Source: Clostridiales bacterium (lineage in GTDB: Bacteria > Bacillota > Clostridia > Christensenellales > Aristaeellaceae). Taken from it: DNA of 64,000 nucleotides. The stretch spans positions 86,642 through 150,641 of the forward strand of contig SVGL01000005.1 in the NCBI GenBank assembly GCA_015056325.1. The letters run 5' to 3'. A program made the translations under genes and the position numbers. The notes beneath the pieces were generated by a model, which did not search any database, had not been told where the DNA came from, and saw only the letters and a list, made by a program, of their open reading frames with translations. Positions 1-9,372 of this stretch are shown here, piece by piece (position 1 is the stretch's first letter; each line of letters starts with the position of its first letter).

Positions 1-2622
1 ATCCCAGCCGGTCAGGTGGGTGAAGAAGTCAGCCTGCTCGCCGTCGCGGCCGTAGGTGGCGTCTTCAAAGTCATTGCGGAAGATGTAGTTCTCGGACTGC
101 AGGGCCACATAGGCGTGGTACTCGGCGTTCAGCATGGCAGCGAGCTCTTCCTCGGTCAGAGGAGCGACCTCAGCGGCCGGGGGCTCACCGTAGATGAAGT
201 CGAAGGTGATCTCGATGGAGGACACGTTGGACAGCACTTCAGCGGGGGCGATCATGGCGGTGGTGCCTTCCAGGTTGCCATCAGCAATACGGGCCTGGGC
301 GGGCAGCTCGGTCACCCACTCGTTCCAGATGTTGGCGCGGGTGGTGATGCCTTCGTCGGTGGTGGTGAAGTCCTTGCCGATCTCGATGGCTTCGCCGTTG
401 ATCTTGATCTCGGTGATGTCCATGAAGTGGCCGGGGAAGGTCTGCTCGCCGGTGGCGATGCCGGCCGCCAGGAAGGCGTAGCCCGCCAGAGGCTCATCGT
501 ATTCCATTTTCAGGGTGTAGGTGCCGGGGCCCTCGATCTTCACAGCGTTGGTCTCGGCATACTCGCCGGGATTCCAGGCGGAAACGGCCCAATCGGAAGA
601 AGCGAACATGATGAAGGCAGTGTCGGTCACGGGAATCAGGGAGAAGTCGATCTCGATGGTCTTGACCTCAGCCAGCTTCTCCTTGGCGATGACGATGGGG
701 GAAGCGCCATCCAGGGAGGCATCCCAGGAACGGGCGTCCTTGGGCAGCTCGGTGACCCACTCGTTCATCAGGTTCATGCGGGTCTCGATCTGGTCATCGG
801 AGGAGGTGTAGCCCTTGACGACGTCGACGGCCTCGCCGTTGATGCGCACTTCGTTCAGCTTGATCATCATGCCGGGGAAGAGCTTCTCACCGTGTTTGAT
901 GCCCAGCGCCGCAAAGGCAACGCCGGAAGCCTTGCCAGCTTCGGTATTGGTGAAGTCCAGACCGACGGTATAGTCGCCGGCGCCCTTGATGACGGCGTTG
1001 GTGGCAGCCACGGGATACTCATTGCCGTCCAGCCAGTACTGCTGGGCCCAGTTGGCGTCAGCGTACATGATGTAGGCAGTATCGATGCCGTACTTGATGA
1101 AGGAGAAATCCACCTCGAAGGATTCCACGGAGGCGAAGTCTTCCTTGTTGACGATGATCCAGCTGGCGTCAGCAGTCTCGCCGTCAAAGGAACGGGCGTC
1201 GGCGGGGATCTCGCCCACCCACTCGTTGAAGATATTCATGCGGGTGACGATGCCCTCGTCGGTGGAGGTGTAGCCCTTGCCCACTTCGATGGCCTGGCCA
1301 TTGACGCGGATCTCATTGATCTTGATCTTCCAGCCGGGGAAGTTCAGTTCGCCATCAGCGATGCCCAGCGCGGTGAAGGCAACGCCCTCAGCGGGGGTTT
1401 CGAAGGCCAGGCCGACGGTGTAATCGCCCTCGCCGGTGATGGTGGCTTCGGTGACGGTCATGCCAGCAGGGGTCTCGCCGGCGTTCCAGACCTGGTTGAC
1501 CCAGGCGCCGTCAGCAAACATCAGGAAGGCCTGGGAGGTGGGGCCGTCATAGGCGGGCGCCTCAGCAACGGGCTCTTCCACGGGAGCGGGCTCCTCAGCG
1601 GGAACCTCGGCAGGCACGGCAGCAGCCTTGGCGGCTTCCAGCTCGGCCTTCAGGGTCTCGATTTCAGCCTGGGCAGCAGCAAGATCAGCCTGGGCAGCAG
1701 CCAGCTCGGCCTTGACAGCTTCCAGCTCAGCATGGCCGGCTTCCAGGGCAGCCTTGGCGGAGGCCAGCTCAGCGTTGGCGGACTCCAGGGCGGCCTTGGC
1801 AGTCGCCAGCTCGGCATTAGCCGCTTCCAGGGCAGCCTTGGTAGCCGCCAGGTCGGCCTCGGTATTGGCTTCCTCAGCGCTCAGCGCGGAGACGCTCGCC
1901 TCCAGCTCAGCCACCTTCGCAACAGAGGCTTCCAGGTCCAGCTTCGCGGTGGCCAGGCCCTGGTTGGCGCTCTCCAGCGCCGCATGGACATCAGCCAGCT
2001 CAGCCGCAGAGGCCTCGCCCCTGGCAGTCAGCTCGGCAGCGGCAGCCTCCTGCTCCACGTCCTTGGCGGCAGCGGCGTCCAGGCCCGCCTGGGCAGCAGC
2101 CAGCTCAGCCTTGACAGCTTCCAGCTCGGCATTGGCAGTTTCCAGCGCAGCCTGCGCAGCAGCCAGCTCGGCATTGGCGGTTTCCAGCTCGGCCTTAGCC
2201 GCAGCCAGCTCAGCAGCGGCAGCCTCGGCTTGGGCAGTCAGATCCGCAACATTGGCTTCCAGCGCAGCCTTCTCGGCAGCCGCAGCCTCCAGATCAGCCT
2301 TGGCGGCAGCCAGTTCGGCATTGGCAGCGTCGGCAGCGGCCTGGGCAGCAGCCAGGTCAGCCGCAGCGACCTCCGCTTGAGCGGTCAGGTCAGCGACGTT
2401 GGTCTCCAGCGCAGCGCCATTGGCGGCAGCGGCGTCCAGCTCAGCCTTGGCGGCAGCCAGCTCGCCGGTCAGGGTTTCGACGCTGCCCTTGCTGGCCTTC
2501 AGCTCAGCTTCCAGCGCGGCGACCTTGTCGTTCAGATCGCCCTTCTGGGAACCGAAGACACCCGCCACAACGATGGCGACGACCAGCAGGATGGCAAGTA
2601 CAGGCGTCAACTTTTTCTGCAT
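1..2622 (-). CDS. Surface coiled-coil protein with three repeated C-terminal domains (partial, continues past left edge)
   Basis: The reading frame is open from the ATG at 2622 to base 1 with no stop, giving about 874 residues. An AAGGAGG ribosome site lies 8 bases before the ATG. Residues 4-24 are one hydrophobic helix, so the protein is a membrane-anchored or exported protein. Residues about 28-330 are Ala/Glu/Leu-rich heptads with A, E, L and K at repeating spacing, a long coiled coil. A Pro/Glu/Ala linker follows (about 335-355). Then come three similar units of about 150 residues, each holding a 'D/SxAF-I-MxAxxxW' start, a 'GxGxYTVGL' strand, 'FPG' and a 'NEWV' segment. They look like tandem beta-sandwich or carbohydrate-binding-like domains, but I do not recognise the family. 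A role in cell-envelope or ligand binding is inference. Confidence 0.8.
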   Translation of the reverse strand, partial: MQKKLTPVLAILLVVAIVVAGVFGSQKGDLNDKVAALEAELKASKGSVETLTGELAAAKAELDAAAANGAALETNVADLTAQAEVAAADLAAAQAAADAANAELAAAKADLEAAAAEKAALEANVADLTAQAEAAAAELAAAKAELETANAELAAAQAALETANAELEAVKAELAAAQAGLDAAAAKDVEQEAAAAELTARGEASAAELADVHAALESANQGLATAKLDLEASVAKVAELEASVSALSAEEANTEADLAATKAALEAANAELATAKAALESANAELASAKAALEAGHAELEAVKAELAAAQADLAAAQAEIETLKAELEAAKAAAVPAEVPAEEPAPVEEPVAEAPAYDGPTSQAFLMFADGAWVNQVWNAGETPAGMTVTEATITGEGDYTVGLAFETPAEGVAFTALGIADGELNFPGWKIKINEIRVNGQAIEVGKGYTSTDEGIVTRMNIFNEWVGEIPADARSFDGETADASWIIVNKEDFASVESFEVDFSFIKYGIDTAYIMYADANWAQQYWLDGNEYPVAATNAVIKGAGDYTVGLDFTNTEAGKASGVAFAALGIKHGEKLFPGMMIKLNEVRINGEAVDVVKGYTSSDDQIETRMNLMNEWVTELPKDARSWDASLDGASPIVIAKEKLAEVKTIEIDFSLIPVTDTAFIMFASSDWAVSAWNPGEYAETNAVKIEGPGTYTLKMEYDEPLAGYAFLAAGIATGEQTFPGHFMDITEIKINGEAIEIGKDFTTTDEGITTRANIWNEWVTELPAQARIADGNLEGTTAMIAPAEVLSNVSSIEITFDFIYGEPPAAEVAPLTEEELAAMLNAEYHAYVALQSENYIFRNDFEDATYGRDGEQADFFTHLTGWD

Positions 2623-2726
2623 GGTATGGTCCTCCTTAACAATATGGATCGCCTTTCAGGGCGGATTGACAAAACTGGTTTCTCAAAAAGGGACACTCCG
2701 CCCCTGCAAACGATCCTCTTGTGTTT

Positions 2727-2755
2727 ATCATATCGCTTTTTTTCCAGAATGTCAA
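2727..2755 (-). promoter_or_regulatory. Sigma-A-type promoter for the surface coiled-coil gene
   Basis: On the minus strand TTGACA (2755-2750) and TATGAT (2732-2727) are 17 bases apart, about 105 bases upstream of the ATG at 2622. Confidence 0.7.
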
Positions 2756-2843
2756 GGCGGAAGCTGCCTCTGTGGCAGAATTGGTGACGTTCCGACCACT
2801 TTTCGCTCCGCCCGACGGGCATCGTATTGCCCATATGCAGCAC

Positions 2844-2872
2844 AAAAAGCCCCCCGTCTTTCGACAGGGGGC
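2844..2872 (-). terminator. Rho-independent terminator after pyruvate:ferredoxin oxidoreductase
   Basis: On the minus strand a stem of about ten G/C pairs around a short loop is followed by TTTTT. It starts some 20 bases after the stop codon of the oxidoreductase gene. Confidence 0.8.
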
Positions 2873-2894
2873 CGATGTTAACCGTTAATCAGGA

Positions 2895-5800
2895 TTACTC
2901 CTGGCCGGCCAGCTTCTTGTAGGAAGCCAGACGGTACTTGGCGTCCTCCTCAGCCTGCGCGAAGAGCTTCTCGGCGGCTTCGGGGAACATCTTGGCCAGG
3001 GTGGTGTAACGAACCTCGCCCTTGATGAACTCCTGGTAATCGCCGGTGGGCTCCTTGGAGTCGATGGTCATGGGCTGCTCGTTGTCGGGGTTGAAGCGGT
3101 ACAGGGGCCAGTAGCCGCACTCCACAGCCTTCTTCTGCTCAGCCTGGGCCTTGCCCATGTTGATGCCGTGGTTGATGCAGGGAGCGTAGGCGATGATCAG
3201 GGAGGGACCATTGTAGGCCTCAGCCTCGGTCATGGCCTTGAGCAGCTGCTGGGGATTGGCGCCCATGGCGACGGTGGCAACGTAAACGTAGCCGTAGCTC
3301 ATGGCCATCATGCCCAGATCCTTCTTCTTGGTGCGCTTGCCGGCGGCAGCGAACTTCGCCACGGAGCCGGTGGGGGTGGACTTGGAGGCCTGACCGCCGG
3401 TGTTGGAGTACACCTCGGTATCCAGCACCAGGATGTTGACGTCCTGATTCTGAGCCAGCACGTGGTCAACGCCGCCGTAGCCGATGTCGTAAGCCCAGCC
3501 GTCGCCGCCGAAGATCCACACGGACTTCTTGACCAGCATGTCCTTCATGCCGTAGATTTCCTCGCACAGACCGTCGCACTCGCAGCCGCAGTTCTTGCAG
3601 CCCTCGACGCAGGCGATGATCTTCTTCGCAGCAGCCTTGGAGCCCTCGGCGTTGTCCTTGTTGGCCAGCCACTCAGCGGCAGCCTCCTGGTACTCGGCCC
3701 AATCGGGGCACTTCTCAGCCAGCGCCTTGATCAGGTCAGCCAGCTTGGCGCGGCGCTGCTGCACAGCCAGGTTCATGCCGAAGCCGAACTCAGCGTTGTC
3801 CTCGAACAGGGAGTTCGCCCAGGCGGGGCCGTGACCAGCGTTGTTGGTGGTGTAGGGGCAGGTGGGGGCGGAACCGCCGTAGATGGAAGAACAGCCGGTA
3901 GCGTTGGCAACGATCATGCGATCGCCGAACAGCTGGGTAACGAGCTTGACATAGGGAGTCTCGCCGCAGCCAGCGCAGGCGCCGGAGAACTCGAACAGGG
4001 GCTTGAGGGCCTGGGAGTTCTTGACGGTGGCCTTGTTGACGACCTTGTCGTTCACTTCGGGCTGAGCCATAGCGAAGGTCCAGTTGTCCTGCTCGGCCAT
4101 CTGGGTAGCCAGGGGCTCCATGGACAGGGCCTTCACCTTGGCGGGGCAGACCTCAACACAGTTGCCGCAGCCGGTGCAGTCCAGGGGGCTGACCTGCATA
4201 CGGTACTGCATGCCGGCGAATTCCTTGCCGGTGGCCTTCTTGGTCACATAGCCCTCGGGCAGCTCGACGCCATCCTCAGTGTAGATGGGACGGATGCAGG
4301 CATGGGGGCAGACCAGGGCGCAGTTGCCGCACTGGATGCAGTTCTCGGGGATCCACATGGGAACCTTCACGCCGATGCCGCGCTTCTCGAACTTGGTGGT
4401 GCCGGTGGGCACGATGCCGCGGGGATCCAGCGCGGAGACGGGCAGCTTGTCGCCTTCCTGGGACAGGACGGGCTTGACGAACTCGTCGAAGTACTTGGTG
4501 GTGCCTTCAACCTTGGCAGCCACAGCGCCCTCGGTGGCGTTGGCCCACTCAGCGGGCACGTCAACCTTCACCAGGCCGGAGATGGCGATGTCGATGGCGT
4601 CCCAGTTCTTCTGAACGATGGCGTCGCCCTTCTTGCCGTAGGTCTTCTTGGCATAGGCCTTCATGTACTCGTCAGCCTGCTCGTAGGGGATGACGTCCGC
4701 GAGCTTAAAGAAGGCAGCCTGCATGATGGTGTTGATGCGGTTGCCCATGCCGACCTTGGCAGCCAGCTCGATGGCGTTGATGATGTACATCTTGGCGTTC
4801 TTCTTGGCCAGCAGCTGCTTCATCTCAGCGGGCAGGTGAGCATCCAGCTCATCAGCGCCCCACTGGCAGTTCAGCAGGAACACGCCGTTGTCCTTCAGGG
4901 AGGACACCATGTCATACTGGGTGACATAGGCGGGATTGTGGCAGGCGATGAAGTCGGCCGCATCGATCAGGTAGGGGCTCTGGATGGGGGTCGTGCCGAA
5001 ACGCAGGTGAGAAACGGTCAGACCGCCGGACTTCTTGGAATCGTAGGAGAAGTAAGCCTGAGCGTACAGATCGGTGTGGTCGCCGATGATCTTGATGGAG
5101 TTCTTGTTGGCGCCAACGGTGCCGTCGGAGCCCAGACCATAGAACTTGCAGGAGATGGAGCCTTCGGGAGCGGCGTTGAACAGCTCGCCCACGGGCAGGG
5201 AGGTGCCGGTCACGTCATCGTTGATGCCAACGGTGAAGTGGTTCTTGCACTCGCCGTCCAGGTTGGCGAACACAGCCTTGACGTGGGTGGGGGTGAACTC
5301 CTTGGAGCCCAGGCCGTAGCGGCCGCCGACCACCTTGATGTCGCTGCGGCCGGCCTCGAGCAGAGCGGCGCAGACGTCCAGGTACAGGGGCTCGCCCAGG
5401 GAGCCGGATTCCTTGGTGCGGTCCAGCACAGCGATCTTCTTGCAGGTCGCGGGGATGGCGCCCAGGAAGTGCTTCACGGAGAAGGGACGGTAGAGGTGGA
5501 CCTTGATCAGGCCGACCTTCTCGCCCATGGCGACCAGCTTGTTGACAGCCTCGTGAGCCACGTCACAGCCGGAGCCCATGGCAATGATGACCTTCTCAGC
5601 GTCGGGAGCGCCGACGTAGTCGAACAGGTTGTACTTGCGGCCGGTCAGTTCCTCGACCTGCTTCATGGTCTCTTCCACGATCTCGGGCACGGCCAGGTAG
5701 TACTTGTTGCCAGCCTCACGGCCCTGGAAGTAGATGTCGGGGTTCTGGGCGGTGCCAGCCTGGTGGGGATGCTCGGGGTTCAGGCCGCGGGCGCGGAACT

Positions 5801-6398
5801 CGGCAACCTTGTCCCAGGGCATGATCTTCGCGATCTCCTCGTAATCGGGAGCGTCGATCTTCTGAATCTCGTGAGAGGTACGGAAGCCGTCGAAGAAGTG
5901 CAGGAAGGGCACAGAGCTCTTCAGGGTAGCCACGTGGGCAACCAGAGCCATGTCGCAGGCTTCCTGGACGGAGTTGGACGCCAGCATGGCGAAGCCGGTC
6001 TGACGGCAGGCCATAACGTCGGAGTGATCGCCGAAGATGGACAGAGCGTGGTAAGCCAGGGCGCGGGCGCTCACGTGGAACACGGAGGGCGTCAGCTCAC
6101 CAGCGATCTTGTACATGTTGGGGATCATCAGCAGCAGGCCCTGGGAAGCGGTGAAGGTGGTGGTCAGGGCGCCGGCGGCCAGGGAGCCGTGGACAGCGCC
6201 GGCAGCACCGGCCTCAGACTGCATTTCGGCAATCTTGACGGTCTGACCGAACAGGTTCTCACGCTTCTGAGCGGACCACTCATCAGCAACTTCCGCCATG
6301 GGGGAGGAAGGAGTGATGGGGTAGATGGCGGCCACATCGCTGAATGCATAAGCGACATGGCTGACGGCGGTATTGCCGTCGCAAGTGTACTTAAACAT
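2895..6398 (-). CDS. nifJ: Pyruvate:ferredoxin (flavodoxin) oxidoreductase
   Basis: This single-chain enzyme of 1167 residues, the usual length of the family, oxidises pyruvate and CoA to acetyl-CoA and CO2 and passes electrons to ferredoxin or flavodoxin in the cytoplasm. The N-terminal 'YPITPSSPMAE' region is the typical pyrimidine-binding domain. Two 4Fe-4S motifs, 'CIQCGNCALVCP' near residue 690 and 'CTGCGNCVEVCP' near 736, form the ferredoxin insert. 'CAGCGE' near 804 supplies the third cluster. 'GDGWAYDIGYGG' near 966 with 'SNTGGQ' is the thiamine diphosphate-Mg site. The ATG is preceded by AAAGGAGG. It is transcribed alone, with its own promoter and terminator. It is the sink for pyruvate made by the aldolase and glycolytic genes in the window. 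Confidence 0.97.
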   Translation of the reverse strand: MFKYTCDGNTAVSHVAYAFSDVAAIYPITPSSPMAEVADEWSAQKRENLFGQTVKIAEMQSEAGAAGAVHGSLAAGALTTTFTASQGLLLMIPNMYKIAGELTPSVFHVSARALAYHALSIFGDHSDVMACRQTGFAMLASNSVQEACDMALVAHVATLKSSVPFLHFFDGFRTSHEIQKIDAPDYEEIAKIMPWDKVAEFRARGLNPEHPHQAGTAQNPDIYFQGREAGNKYYLAVPEIVEETMKQVEELTGRKYNLFDYVGAPDAEKVIIAMGSGCDVAHEAVNKLVAMGEKVGLIKVHLYRPFSVKHFLGAIPATCKKIAVLDRTKESGSLGEPLYLDVCAALLEAGRSDIKVVGGRYGLGSKEFTPTHVKAVFANLDGECKNHFTVGINDDVTGTSLPVGELFNAAPEGSISCKFYGLGSDGTVGANKNSIKIIGDHTDLYAQAYFSYDSKKSGGLTVSHLRFGTTPIQSPYLIDAADFIACHNPAYVTQYDMVSSLKDNGVFLLNCQWGADELDAHLPAEMKQLLAKKNAKMYIINAIELAAKVGMGNRINTIMQAAFFKLADVIPYEQADEYMKAYAKKTYGKKGDAIVQKNWDAIDIAISGLVKVDVPAEWANATEGAVAAKVEGTTKYFDEFVKPVLSQEGDKLPVSALDPRGIVPTGTTKFEKRGIGVKVPMWIPENCIQCGNCALVCPHACIRPIYTEDGVELPEGYVTKKATGKEFAGMQYRMQVSPLDCTGCGNCVEVCPAKVKALSMEPLATQMAEQDNWTFAMAQPEVNDKVVNKATVKNSQALKPLFEFSGACAGCGETPYVKLVTQLFGDRMIVANATGCSSIYGGSAPTCPYTTNNAGHGPAWANSLFEDNAEFGFGMNLAVQQRRAKLADLIKALAEKCPDWAEYQEAAAEWLANKDNAEGSKAAAKKIIACVEGCKNCGCECDGLCEEIYGMKDMLVKKSVWIFGGDGWAYDIGYGGVDHVLAQNQDVNILVLDTEVYSNTGGQASKSTPTGSVAKFAAAGKRTKKKDLGMMAMSYGYVYVATVAMGANPQQLLKAMTEAEAYNGPSLIIAYAPCINHGINMGKAQAEQKKAVECGYWPLYRFNPDNEQPMTIDSKEPTGDYQEFIKGEVRYTTLAKMFPEAAEKLFAQAEEDAKYRLASYKKLAGQE

Positions 6399-6433
6399 AG
6401 GGGGTCGACCTCCTTTGGGAGTATTCTTCGGAC

Positions 6434-6462
6434 ATTATACACCTTTACGCGATTTGTTGCAA
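6434..6462 (-). promoter_or_regulatory. Promoter of the pyruvate:ferredoxin oxidoreductase gene
   Basis: On the minus strand TTGCAA (6462-6457) and a perfect TATAAT (6439-6434) are separated by 17 bases. The -10 box lies about 36 bases upstream of the start codon. Confidence 0.7.
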
Positions 6463-6649
6463 CACCTTGCAGAAAAAAAACCGAATATTGCCGGGAACTC
6501 ACGGCGGAAATGTGGCGTGAAAGACAGACATTGATGGAAAATCGGCAGGACACAGCATGCTTGTCACACATTCTCCCTCAGTCAGCGGGCTTCCCTGCTG
6601 CAATACGAAACAGATGACTGATGAACGTACAAGACGCTGTACACACCGA

Positions 6650-6700
6650 GGCTCCCTCCGGGAGGGAGCTGGATTCGCGCGTGCGCGAAGCCTGAGGGAG
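6650..6700. repeat. Intergenic dyad repeat (GCTCCCTCC family), copy 1
   Basis: The inverted pair GCTCCCTCC/GGAGGGAGC (6651-6669) is followed by TTCGCGC-GT-GCGCGAA (6673-6688) and ends with CCTGAGGGAG. The same plan recurs at 13468-13517, 63320-63369 and 63396-63445. The rest of the 397-base gap 6399-6795 holds only the oxidoreductase promoter and the lacI terminator. Confidence 0.75.
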
Positions 6701-6753
6701 AACGCGGTAGTCACACAGATGCCTATTCCCAGGGAGTGCGCATTGCCTACACA

Positions 6754-6786
6754 CAAAACGCTCCCCCGCATACACAGGGGAGCGTT
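6754..6786 (-). terminator. Terminator after the LacI-family gene
   Basis: On the minus strand a 10-bp stem, AACGCTCCCC with GGGGAGCGTT, is followed by TTTT ten bases after the gene's stop codon. Confidence 0.75.
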
Positions 6787-6795
6787 GTTGTATCT

Positions 6796-7812
6796 TTACG
6801 TCTTCACCTTCCCCACCGACTCGCCCTTCACCAGCGTCGTGGGCACCATGGCCGTCTCGCTGCCGGCGGTGCGGGGATTCTCGATCCGTTCGATCAGGAA
6901 GCGTGCTGCCTGGCGGCCCATGCGGTCGCTATCCTGGGCCACAGTGGTCAGGCGGGGACGGGTGAGCGCGGCGATGCGGGTCTCGTCGTACCCGGCAATG
7001 GACACGTCCTCCGGCACGCGCAGGCCCATTTCCTTGGCGGCGTCCAGCGCGCCCAGGGCGGCATGGTCATCCGGCAGAAGGATGCAGGTGGGCGGCAAAG
7101 GCAGGGCCATGAGCTTCCTCACGGCTTCAGCGCCGGCCTCGGGACTGTCGTAGACGGACTCCACCAGGTAATCCGGGTTGGCGTCAATGCCGTGGGCCGC
7201 CAGGCCGCGGTAGTAACCGGTGATGCGGTTCTCCGTGACGCTGGCCTTTTCGCCGTGAACATAGGCGATGCGGGTATGCCCCAGGGACGCGGCATACTCC
7301 ACCAGGCTCTTCATGCCCTCCACATTCTCCGACAGCACGCAGGAACGGTTGGCAAAGGCATGGTCGATGGTCACCACAGGGATGCTGCTGGCCACCAGCT
7401 CCATCACCTCGCGGCTGTAGAAGTCGGCGCAGGCCACACACACGCCGTCCACATTGCGGTAGCGGCAGTGCTCCAGGTAGGTCATGCCGTTCCAGCCGAT
7501 GTTGTGGTTGATGAAGGTGATATCATAGCCATGCTTCTCCGCCTCCTCCTTGAATGCCTGCAGCACCTGGGCAAAGAAGGCATGGGTCAGTCCCGTGCCG
7601 CTCTCCTCCTGGAACAGCACGCCCAGATTGTAGGAACGGTTGGTCTTCAGCGTACGGGCGATGGCATTGGGATAGTAGCCGATCTCCTTGGCGGCGCGCT
7701 GCACGGCCTCACGGGTCTCGGCGCTGATATCCGCATAGTTATTGAAGGCCTTGCTGACCGTGGAGATGGACAGACCGCACTTCGCGGCCACATCCTTGAT
7801 CGTCACTGCCAT
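6796..7812 (-). CDS. LacI-family transcriptional repressor (GH4-linked)
   Basis: A 338-residue repressor with an N-terminal helix-turn-helix ('TIKDVAAKCGLSISTVSKAF', hinge helix 'NAIARTLKTNRS') and a periplasmic-binding-protein-like effector domain ending with a 'TTVAQDSDRMGRQAA' segment typical of the family. I chose ATG 7812 because AGGGGG precedes it at a usual distance; a TTG two codons upstream is possible. The gene lies directly downstream of the GH4 glycosidase gene on the same strand, but a terminator and a separate promoter lie between them. A palindromic AAACCGGTTT sits just after its -10 box, so autorepression is likely. Control of the glycosidase gene is inferred from position. 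Confidence 0.92.
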   Translation of the reverse strand: MAVTIKDVAAKCGLSISTVSKAFNNYADISAETREAVQRAAKEIGYYPNAIARTLKTNRSYNLGVLFQEESGTGLTHAFFAQVLQAFKEEAEKHGYDITFINHNIGWNGMTYLEHCRYRNVDGVCVACADFYSREVMELVASSIPVVTIDHAFANRSCVLSENVEGMKSLVEYAASLGHTRIAYVHGEKASVTENRITGYYRGLAAHGIDANPDYLVESVYDSPEAGAEAVRKLMALPLPPTCILLPDDHAALGALDAAKEMGLRVPEDVSIAGYDETRIAALTRPRLTTVAQDSDRMGRQAARFLIERIENPRTAGSETAMVPTTLVKGESVGKVKT

Positions 7813-7848
7813 GGGCAAGTCCCCCTTTCATCTGTTTTTCGCATCAAG

Positions 7849-7916
7849 ACGAAACTTTCGTAAAACCTAAACCGGTTTCGCATGGCCAGTATACAATGCT
7901 CAGGAAAAAATTGCAA
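7849..7916 (-). promoter_or_regulatory. lacI promoter with LacI-type operators
   Basis: On the minus strand TTGCAA (7916-7911) and TATACT (7893-7888) are 17 bases apart. AAACCGGTTT (7869-7878), a perfect palindrome with the central CG of LacI-family operators, lies just downstream. A second inverted repeat ACGAAA-C-TTTCGT (7849-7861) follows. Confidence 0.7.
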
Positions 7917-7944
7917 GTGTCATCTCTGTCTTTTTCAAGTACTG

Positions 7945-7974
7945 AAAAGGCCCGCCTCCCCGAGGGACGCGGGC
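7945..7974 (-). terminator. Terminator after the GH4 glycosidase gene
   Basis: On the minus strand GCCCGC pairs with GCGGGC around an inner short stem, followed by CTTTT, ten bases after the stop codon. Confidence 0.7.
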
Positions 7975-7983
7975 TGATACTGC

Positions 7984-9372
7984 TTATTCAAACCACTTGG
8001 CAGGCAGATACTTTTTCTGGTTCTCCAGCATGTCGTTGAACAGCGCCTTGCCATCCTCCAGGGTGACAGCAGCCATCATGGGGTCGTTCATAAAGGTGGT
8101 GAAGGCCAGCTCGCGGTCACAGGTCAGGGCGGCGCGCAGGGTGTTCTCCTGGTTGTAGACGTGGCGGGCGATCAGGGGCAGGATGTTCTGGGGCACGGGG
8201 CCGGCGTAGACGGGCTCGATGCGATTGAGTCCGAAGAGGGCGTTGGTCTCCACCACCGCACCGATGGGAAGGTTGGGGATCTGGCCCCGGTTGGGGACGT
8301 TCACGTTGCTCACGAGATCCCCCAAGCCGAGAATCGCCTTGATGAGCAGATGGCCTTCCTCGCCGGAGCCCTTCAGGTCGATCTCCTCCTTGCCGGAGAT
8401 GAGGTCGTCAGAGCGCTGCATGCGGCGCTGGAGGTCTCCCTTGCGCCAATCCACGGTGGTCAGGCCGAACTTCCAGGAGGTGACAGTCTCCGGGTCGCGG
8501 GTGTAGATGGGGGCCATGAACTCCGCCAGGTGACGGTCGCCCGCCGCGGCAATGGCGCCGTAGCGGTTGAACAGGTCGAACTTGATCATATCCGCGCTGG
8601 CGAAGGAGGAATTCATCCAATTCTTGTCGCCGCCCTTGTCGTAGCCGTCGGCGTACTTTTTCGCAAACCCGGCATACAGAGGCATGAGGTCCACGTCCTT
8701 GTAGGAGGCGCGGGTCAGCCAGGTAAAGTGGTTGATGCCGGTGACGGTTGTGTAGATCTCATGGCGCTGTACGCCCTCGATTCCCAGTTCATCCGCGATC
8801 ATCTTGCACAGCAGGTGCTGGGTGCCGAAGACCTCGTGGCAGCAGCCGAAGGCCTTCACCTGGGGGAATACCTCGTACAGCGTGCGGATGCACAGCGTCA
8901 TGGGGTTGGTGTAGTTGATGACCCAGGCGTCGGGGGCATAGTCGCGGATGGCCTCGCCAATCTCCACAAACATGGGGATGGTGCGCATCGCACGCATGAA
9001 GCCGCCGGGGCCCACGGTATCGCCCACGGGCTGGTAGATGCCCAGGCGCTCCGGCAGATGGACGTCGGAGGCCATCTCGTCAAAGGTGCCGGGCAGGATG
9101 GAGATCACCACAAAATCCGCGCCGGTGAGGGCCTCCTTGAGAGAGTCGGCCACCTGGTACTTCCAGGGGGACTTGGCGTCGGGGTGGGCGCTGATCTTGT
9201 TGCCGATCATCTCGTTCCTCCGGGCAGCATCATGGTCGATATCGTACAGGCGGACGCTGCCGCACAGCTGCTCGTCCATGGCCAGATCCTTCATAAAGCC
9301 CCAGGCCCAGCCTCGGCTGCCGCCGCCGATGTAGGCCACCGTCAGATTCTTCGCCTTGTTGGTCACACTCAT
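7984..9372 (-). CDS. GH4-family NAD- and metal-dependent glycosidase
   Basis: GH4 enzymes cleave alpha- or beta-glycosides by an NAD-assisted redox-elimination mechanism in the cytoplasm. Seen here are a Rossmann 'VAYIGGGSRGW' start near residue 12, 'INYTNPM' near 160 and the metal-binding Cys-His in 'GCCHEVFG' near 180, with 'GINHFTW' further on. The length of 462 residues fits the family. The 'CHEVFG' form resembles the branch holding alpha-galacturonidases (LplD type) rather than melibiases; this is from memory and is not decisive. ATG 9372 is chosen because AAGGAGG lies 8 bases upstream; a more upstream ATG would place that site inside the gene. It is the first gene of a two-gene neighbourhood with the LacI regulator. 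Confidence 0.9.
   Translation of the reverse strand: MSVTNKAKNLTVAYIGGGSRGWAWGFMKDLAMDEQLCGSVRLYDIDHDAARRNEMIGNKISAHPDAKSPWKYQVADSLKEALTGADFVVISILPGTFDEMASDVHLPERLGIYQPVGDTVGPGGFMRAMRTIPMFVEIGEAIRDYAPDAWVINYTNPMTLCIRTLYEVFPQVKAFGCCHEVFGTQHLLCKMIADELGIEGVQRHEIYTTVTGINHFTWLTRASYKDVDLMPLYAGFAKKYADGYDKGGDKNWMNSSFASADMIKFDLFNRYGAIAAAGDRHLAEFMAPIYTRDPETVTSWKFGLTTVDWRKGDLQRRMQRSDDLISGKEEIDLKGSGEEGHLLIKAILGLGDLVSNVNVPNRGQIPNLPIGAVVETNALFGLNRIEPVYAGPVPQNILPLIARHVYNQENTLRAALTCDRELAFTTFMNDPMMAAVTLEDGKALFNDMLENQKKYLPAKWFE

Noticed and set aside
16..2787. Long plus-strand open frame of about 920 codons
   Set aside because: It is the shadow of the minus-strand coiled-coil gene, which has a proper ribosome site, promoter and protein-like composition; the plus-strand product is a Gly/Gln/Leu-rich string without domains.
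3168..6617. Plus-strand open frame of about 1149 codons opposite PFOR
   Set aside because: It is an antisense frame produced by the GC-rich codon bias of the oxidoreductase gene, and its product shows no recognisable motif.
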